A stretch of DNA of 64,000 nucleotides, taken from assembly GCF_947507565.1 (NCBI RefSeq), contig NC_089191.1, positions 1 to 64,000 of the forward strand, written 5' to 3'. Source of the DNA: Oscarella lobularis (Eukaryota; Porifera; Homoscleromorpha; Homosclerophorida; Oscarellidae). Shown here one piece after another: positions 49,779 to 64,000 of this stretch (positions are counted from its first letter, which is position 1; each line of letters starts with the position of its first letter). A program made the position numbers and the translations under genes. Under the pieces are notes generated by a model. That model did no database searches. It worked only from the letters and a program-made list of their open reading frames with translations, and had not been told where the DNA came from.

Positions 49779-50196
49779 TTATCTATCTGTCTGTCTATCT
49801 GTCTGTCTGATATCAAGTACGTATTTTATTCGTTCTTTTTAAATCACGCTGCACGACATTACCACCACCACCACCATCTCATCATCATCATCAGGGACTG
49901 CATGCACGCTAATTTCAGTTGTTAGGAACGCAGTTCCACGCCACTTTACTGCAACTGCCGCTAGCTAAAGTACGTACAAGCCTACTTAGATATACGAGCA
50001 CTAGCAAAGGAAGGACTTTTAAACCTAAATCTCTAGAATCATGTCGTCTTATCTCTCTCTTTCTCTCTCTCTCTCATTTGTCTTTCATTTGTCGCTAGGT
50101 CCTAGACAGGGTCGATCCTTTATTTTTTGAGTCTTTTCCGCTGTACAAGAAATAATGACGTCCCCCCTCCCCCCTTCCCCGTATCAGACACGCAGC
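49708..50196. repeat. Intergenic spacer with microsatellites
   Basis: A (TATC)n run with TGTC variants at 49,740-49,812, (CCA)n/(CAT)n at 49,862-49,892, and (TCTC)n near 50,055-50,080. No gene is seen. It separates two genes that converge. Confidence 0.85.
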
Positions 50197-56182
<5,986 letters not shown>

Positions 56183-56335
56183 GCTTCACGTTGCAAGACG
56201 ACGGCGAGAAGCGACGTTCTACGACATTTGCCTCTTCACTTTACTGTAGGGGCCATATTGCCTCCGGGATAGTAATCCGATACTTTGATACGATACGCCC
56301 GGATAACGTATACTCTACTCTCTACTTAGTCTTCC

Positions 56336-59300
56336 TCTTCGATGTTTTCGCCTTTTCTCAACTTGGCAATCGTCTTAAATAGAAAAGAATTTATTCCCGC
56401 GGGGTTCTAAATGGGGGGGAATCGTGTATGTCTACCGCTTTGAGTCGAGCAATTTCTTTATTGTCCGCATTCTTCTGTGCATCATTCGTAATCAATTTAA
56501 CTCTCGACGCATATCTAGTAATTAATTAATTAATTAAATTAATTAATTAAAAAATTGGACTCACGTCAATGAGATGACGGTTTCATCGCAATTGTAATCA
56601 GCCGGAGAAATATTGACAAACATAAGAGTTTTAGCATTTCCACCTTAAATCGATTAATTTGATTAATTAATTAACTAATAGACATCTATAATCGATCGCG
56701 TTTACCAAGAGAGTCTTGCATCAGCATAGTCAATTTATTATTCCTATACGGAATAAAGGACTGTTCACTTGACAATGCCGATATGACGTCACCAAGAGCA
56801 GATAAACTTTTATTGATTGATTGAGCTTCCTAGTGGGGGGAGAGAGAGACAAACTCGATCTATGTAATAATTCTTTACTACTAACTCTAAGCTGTTCGGC
56901 AGTCGCTCCTGTCTTTGCCGCTCGTTCTGAGCCAGCCAAATCAACGAGACTCAGTTTTCCTTTGAGCACTTGCCCATTGCTCAGATTCGTACTTTCGACG
57001 ATCACAGCAAAGACGAGATGCGATCGCGAACTCTCAGCATTCATTTCTAAGCGCGTATAGATGATTAGAAACGTCTATTGACTGTTAATTAATTACTCGT
57101 TGATGCGACGTGACGATTCTGTGAGCCCGCTTCAAATAGGTCAAATAATTCTTGCGTTGAATTAACTGATTTCATCACTGAGCCTTGCACAAATACCATT
57201 CCCTAGAGAAATTAAATAATTCATATACTATTCCTTCGTTGTCGTCCAACGACCTTTTTGTCTTTTTTGATGTCGAGTTTTGGCGCTTAACAAATCAAAC
57301 GCGTTAAGGAAAGAGACAAGTGAATCATTCATTATTCATTAATTAATTAATTAAAAGAGGATATTTCTTTTTTGGCTTCCGAAAATAAATCAATAAGTTG
57401 ATCGTTGTACAGCTCAAGCATGTAGCAAGAAACAGAAAAGGAAAACTTAGAACTAGGGGGAGGGTACGGTGGTATATGGAGTTAAAAAATTAATAATAAT
57501 TTTAAACAAGAGAGCACCTGTTTTCCTTCATAACGTCAAAGAGTTGCTTCATGGCTCTTGGAGCAACTCCCCTTATAGGAGAATCCATGGACAATTCTCC
57601 AACCATTGTATACGTTTTTCCAGATCCTGTCTGCCCGTATGCAAAAATGCAAACATTGTAGCCATCAACGGCTGACTGTATCAAACGCTACATAAAAATC
57701 TCACATAATAAACTAATTACTATTTTTTCTAATTTTTTACACTTGTATCTTCGTAAACAAATTCCTGACCGTGTTCCGGTGCAAAAACCGAATCGAATTG
57801 AAACTCTTTGACGCCACGTGGAGTATCAACAACTATACTATACTCATCCGGGGAAGAAATCACCAAATGATTTCCCTAAGACGTAATGAATATGGAGATC
57901 TATTAATTAATAATCTTCAAACTCCTTACCCTCTCCTTCTCACTTCGACTAAGAGGTCGAGCCCTGCAAAATACTCGAATCTTACCCTTCATATCTTCGA
58001 CCATATTATAGTATTTCTTTCTTAGAACCTATGACGACGTTTTTGATATTTTTTCGCGTTTTTTCTCAACGTACTCTTTCGCTGTTATAATTTTCTGTTA
58101 GAGTCCTTTTTTCCGCTTCCAGTGCAGCCACTTGTTTCGTCAAATCTTTCGCTTTTTCAACGTAATCGAGTCCCTCCTTCAATCTCGCTCGTAATAATTC
58201 ATTAAAATAAGCTTTTTTCTAAATACTTTGGCTGCTACTCCTAGTTTTTCATTTTCTGATTTGAGTTGTTTTCTCTCTTCATCCGCTTTCTTAAACTCCT
58301 AAACCAATAAATAATATCTATCTATCATATATATACTTCTTATTGAAAAATTGCCTTTTTCAATTCTTTGAGTTCGTCTTCAGCCGACGCCAAAGCCGTC
58401 TCCTTTTTCTCCAAATTCCTCTTTGAATATTCCAACAATTTGGCCAATTCTAAAAGCAAAAATTACATAGATCATATGCATAAATTAAAAATGCACCTTT
58501 AAGTTCCTTCTCTTGTTTCTTGATCACTTTTTTCTATGAGAACAAGTATGGAAAAAAACAAGAGGAGATAATGATATCTTAATTAATACATCTTCAGCTG
58601 AAGATCCGCCGCCACTTGCGGCTTTCGCTGCCTTCAATTCCTTCTCCAACGCTTTGACCTTCGACGCATCCTCTTGGACTTTTACGCGCAAACTTTTCAA
58701 CTCAGACTGCAATTTCTCAACGTCCTTATCTTTATCTTTAGTAACCTAACAAAACGCTCTAAAAGACACGCAATAAAACGACTTCTTACCCCTCCTTTTG
58801 ACGTCACAGGAACGACTTTTTGCGATGGATGACTCTCCAACGCCCGAATCTAAATATTTTAATTAGCAAAGCTTTAATTTTGAATAATTTCCTACCTTAT
58901 CTTCAAGTTCTTTAATGACTTTGGAATGTTCTTTGACTAGTTTCTTCTCCTTCAAAGACGCCACTTTCAATGCTTTCTCTCTTTCTTCGCGAGCCCTTGC
59001 AACAGACTCCTACGCAAAAAAATCAATAGTAATTATTTAAATTTTATTTCGTATTTACTTGTAATTCTTTTCCCCGCTTCGTTTCTTGATCCAAAAGGCG
59101 AGTTTGGCTCTCGATTCGACTCTCCAATTCGGCGCATTTTGTTTGCAATTCAAGAGCTACACTCACTTTCTCATCTCTCACAGACTCAGCCTCATTCTAA
59201 ATAAAAATACAAGAATAAAAAAGGAAAATAAATCTTTCGTTTTTCCTTACACATCTCTGAATATATTTTTTAATTTCTGCGGCCGTGTCAACGTCCATTT

Positions 59301-61712
59301 TTGATAATTTTTCCTCCTCCATTTCCTCCACGATTTTTTTCAAATCCTCAACAATTTTCTCCTTTGAAGACACGTCTTCTTGAAGAGCTTTCAACTGTCC
59401 TCTATACGTTGCTTCCATTGCTTCCTTTTCTCCCGATTTTCCCTCTTTTAAACGCTCAATTTCAAACCGCAAATTCTCAATCAAATCATCACGCGACTTT
59501 AATTCAATTTTCATTGCTTCTATCTCCTCCTCATCTCCTCTCCCTTCTTGCAATTCCAAAATTTGAGCCTCTAATTGCGCAATTCTTTCGCTGCTATCCT
59601 GCGTCTCTATAGCAACCGCTCCTTCATCTTTGAGTGCAAATAACGTCGCCTCTTTCTTTTCAAGTCGATTTTGAACTATTTCAAGATCTTTTTCAAATTC
59701 CTCCAAGGCTAATTTTCCTTCTTCTTCCGGTGGTTCTTCCTCTCCTTCATATCTTTCTTTCCACTGAAGCATCTTCTCTTCTAAATCTCGTTTCTCCCGC
59801 ATCAATTCCTCTTTTTCCGTCTTAACGGTTTCAATTCTTTCTTCAGCCGTTTTTCCTTCAATGACGCTCTCAAGACGAGTCTCCAAAGCGAGACACTTTG
59901 CTTCCAAAGCAGCATTCTCCTAAAAAAACAACATAGAGACCTATTACTATTGATCCACGCTACCGTTTTAAGTGATTCCACCAGGGAAGTATCTCTAGAG
60001 ACAAAGATATATAAGAAAGGGCTTCTTTTTTGCTTTTATCTTGCTTTTCTGGCTGTGGCGTTGTTGATAGTGATCTCACTTCTTGTCGTAATCCTTCTAC
60101 TTCAGCATCGCGTTCTTTTCTCTCCTTTGACATGCGCTCAACTTCACTCTCTTTCTCCTGTTTCAATTCCGCCACCAATTTCTCGTGTTCTGCAACTAGA
60201 GCGGCTAATGATTGCTCATTTTCCGATCTAACAGCAGCAACGCTCTTCTCCTGTTCCTCCAAAAGACTAGCAATTTCTAAAGAATATTACATCTACGTGT
60301 TGTGGCCAATCAATCTATGACGTCTTCAAACGTTGTTTTTTCGCTGCCTTTTCCTTGTCCAACTCCTCTATCAATTTACTAACAGTTTCTTTCTAGAATA
60401 AACTCTACTTTTAGATAGACTTTTTTTTAATTAATTTGTTTCTGACCTGCTGTGTTTCTACATGCAAAACGGTTGCTTTGCTCTCTCTCAAAATATCTCG
60501 TTTTTCCTGAATCAAAGCCTGGTTTCTCTCCCTCAAACTCTGCACGTGTACTTTTTAGATAATATATAGAATTTCTGATTTGATTTTTTCACTTCTATGA
60601 CTCTTTCAAAGTAGTTTGATTTTTTGTCGAGTTCACTTTGCTGCAATTGTATCACTTGACGAAATGTACCCACTTTGTTTGCATACTGTTTCCTCAAATC
60701 CAACACAAATGTATCAAAATGAGATTGAGTATCATTCTCAATCGCTTTGAATTCATTCGTCATTTCAGAAACTATAGCAACGTGAGTTTCGCGCATAGAT
60801 TTAACATCAATAAGAACCTAAAAAATATTAGTACGGTAAATAATTATTATGTCTTTTTCTCACTCGCGCAATGGCTTGCTTTGCATGACGATAGGGAATA
60901 TAGGCTTGTTGTTCTCCCTTCAATTCGGGTGGAGCTAAAATACTTGGAGTGCTATCTGACTGGAATGTTTTTGTACCAGCCCCAGAAGAAGTATCTACAC
61001 TCAAAATTATATAATTCTACATACCTAGTATTATGTAAATTATTACCAAGAGATTCGTTTCCCACAGAAAGACGACGATCTGCTTCCGCTTCGGAGACAA
61101 GAATGACCGTACTCGCGAAACTCTCTGAACGCGCACGTGGTCCGCGATTCGCCGAGAAAAGACTGGAATGAGACGTTCGACGCGACTCAGACACCGTGGC
61201 CCACGCTTCTAAAAAATAATCCTTATAATAAAGCTTGATTTTCCTATGAAAGTCATGTGACCTCGACTTCCACCCGTTTCTCTCAATTTTTCCAATTCTG
61301 AAACGCGAATTTGACGTTCCTCTTCCGACGTTATGGGAACGACACGATTTCCGCGCGGACGACTACTTCCGGGTCGTGATGATGATGAAGTTTCCGTTCG
61401 CTCTTCGGCTTCTGGCGTCGTTTCATTGCTCCCTTCTACGTCATTCGTTGATATTTCTTCGTTCGCCTTCTCTTTTTCGTCTAAATTGAGCGAATCGTTG
61501 TCGAGGTCCGTTTCGTCTTCCGACGATGCTCCAATAAATGATTCCGATGCTTCGTCGACTACGCAAGTGCGTTCGAATTCAATTTGACGTCGTTTTTCTT
61601 CGTTTTTACCTTCGCCCCAATGCACTTCGCGTCGATATTCGTCCGCTTCGGCTTTTTCGATCTCGTCCGATGACGTCGGACGCACGCGATTGCGTTTTCG
61701 TGTCGATATCAT
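56336..61712 (-). CDS. Kinesin-14, KCBP/kinesin-C class, C-terminal motor
   Basis: Minus-end-type microtubule motor. The N-terminus (from Met at 61,712) is charged and disordered ([19 protein letters not shown], Ser-rich tract near 61,380). A long coiled coil follows from about 60,850 to 58,100. The neck-motor border reads [20 protein letters not shown] then [10 protein letters not shown] (about 58,020-57,960), with the motor at the C-terminal end. Motor motifs: [20 protein letters not shown] (P-loop, near 57,640), [35 protein letters not shown] (switch I), [16 protein letters not shown] (switch II), [40 protein letters not shown]. It ends [12 protein letters not shown] at 56,336. Motor and neck resemble plant KCBP and sea-urchin kinesin-C, but no MyTH4-FERM region is present upstream. 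Confidence 0.92.
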
Positions 61713-61840
61713 GGCGAAAGGCGATTCTATGTACGTGTTCGTATCTCCGGGAAACGATCACCAACATACGGGCCTTCCGCCTCCTGCCCTCCGTTAGAAA
61801 AAACAAGTGTTATCATACAAAAATACTAGGTTACCTCTCT

Positions 61841-63095
<1,255 letters not shown>

Positions 63096-63219
63096 TTGAC
63101 ACGTCGCGATCGATTTCGGATGGAAACAGAGAGAAGCCTGTTGATTAGCGCGTAACGACGACGACAAAGCGCGCGCTAAATAAATGTAGGAACACGTGCG
63201 AGTCATTAATTTTCTACTC

Positions 63220-63425
63220 TTAGACCGGATCTGGATCGCTTTTCTTGTGATGCTTGTGTTTCTTGTGCTTGTGCTCTTTATGCTCTTTGTGTTTGGCTTT
63301 CTTATGCTTCTTCTTTTCTATTGATGAATCGATTGCTTTTGAAGGAAAAGGCGAGCTAAGATCCACGCCCCCTCCAACTGGAAAATTTTCCAAAGGTGGA
63401 AGCGTTTGGGAAACAACAGATGATG

Positions 63426-63456
<31 letters not shown>

Positions 63457-64000
63457 CGCCGCAGAATCAATGGCTTTCTTTTTCGACTCTTCACTGCCAA
63501 ACGCTTCTGCGTGTTTTCTCTTCTTATGCTTATGCTTGTGGGACTTTGTTTTTGTTGGCGTCGAAGCTGGGATATCTAAACCGGTGACGACGGCTGCGGC
63601 GGCTGCGGCGGCGACAACAGGCTCCTTTTTCGGTATCTTCAACTGACTAGAAGATGGAGGAGGAGGAAGAGAAGGTGAAGGCTATGCAAACTCCCCTTCA
63701 ACGTCATAAATCCAGCAGCGTTTTTTCATATATATACCTTAGGAATGCTACTAGTAGTAGGCACTTGTGCTGGAGGCTCGGCGGTCTTCCTTGACAGCTA
63801 GAAACATCAAATATTCCTTTGGTAATACCCGTGCCAGCAGCTCGTTTTACTTCGATCGACGGTTTCCGTGTTATAGCTTGTCTCGATAGATCAATGACGA
63901 CTCCAAGCTAAGAAATACGTGCAATTTCTATTCGCTACGATAATTCCGAGTTCTTACTCCTTGAGGTAAACAGCTTGGTGTTATTTTTCCATACAAGACC
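63220..64000 (-). CDS. Lys/His-rich protein, 3' part only, unidentified
   Basis: The gene runs off the right edge on the minus strand. Visible pieces: KITPSCLPQG near 64,000-63,960, LGVVIDLSRQAITRKPSIEV (about 63,908-63,840), LSRKTAEPPAQVPTTSSIPK (about 63,800-63,740), then the final exon from about 63,680 with PSPSLPPPPSSSQLKIPKKE. Two poly-Ala runs follow (encoded by GCN repeats near 63,430-63,465 and 63,590-63,612), then a closing Lys/His-rich tail (KHKEHKEHKHKKHKHHKK), stop TAA at 63,220. Such tails occur in Mediator, TAF and splicing proteins, but no diagnostic domain is in view. Confidence 0.7.

Noticed and set aside
63220-64000. Assignment of the right-edge gene to Mediator MED1 or MED19
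   Set aside because: Only a Lys/His-rich tail and poly-Ala runs are visible, which many nuclear proteins share; no diagnostic domain lies within the window.

Overview
This is eukaryotic nuclear DNA with animal-type genes: spliced genes with very short GT-AG introns (mostly 40-70 nt, often filled with TTAATTAA or AATA tracts), cilia genes (IFT52, LZTFL1, PPP1R42), a Rho kinase, a protein 4.1 and an integrin-binding CIB protein. The density, tiny introns and gene set suggest an early-branching animal such as a sponge. That placement is inference; no marker in the window fixes it.

The window has two halves. Positions 1-30,000 are almost wholly tandem arrays. At least eight minisatellite families alternate, with an 8.4-kb 21/24-mer satellite in the middle (12,330-20,770). 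The only clear gene here is a NUP98-NUP96 piece on the minus strand (20,780-22,668) that carries the HFS autoproteolysis site and has arrays tight against both ends. Several array-to-array junctions recur almost word for word, so blocks of mixed arrays have been copied as units. Most families have a short inverted repeat in their unit.

From 30,000 to 64,000 the DNA is gene-dense. In order: a small unknown gene (-), LZTFL1 (-), a 1.66-kb foldback transposon with TA flanks, a SAM-domain gene (+), threonine dehydrogenase TDH (-), a protein 4.1 FERM gene (-), a seven-helix membrane protein (+), IFT52 (-), two tandem cysteine-rich secreted paralogs (-), a CIB calcium-binding gene (+), eIF2-alpha (-), a Na+/K+-ATPase beta-like gene (+), a Rho kinase that appears to lack its C1 domain (-), a KCBP/kinesin-C type kinesin-14 (-), PPP1R42 (-) and the 3' end of an unidentified Lys/His-rich gene (-). 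Gaps between stop and next start are often only 120-170 bp, and several pairs are head to head over short shared promoters (eIF2-alpha/ATPase-beta 148 bp, 4.1/7TM 422 bp).

The genes are housekeeping, ciliary or cytoskeletal and do not form one pathway. Exon limits were read by eye from splice signals and homology to family members known to me; no alignment was run.
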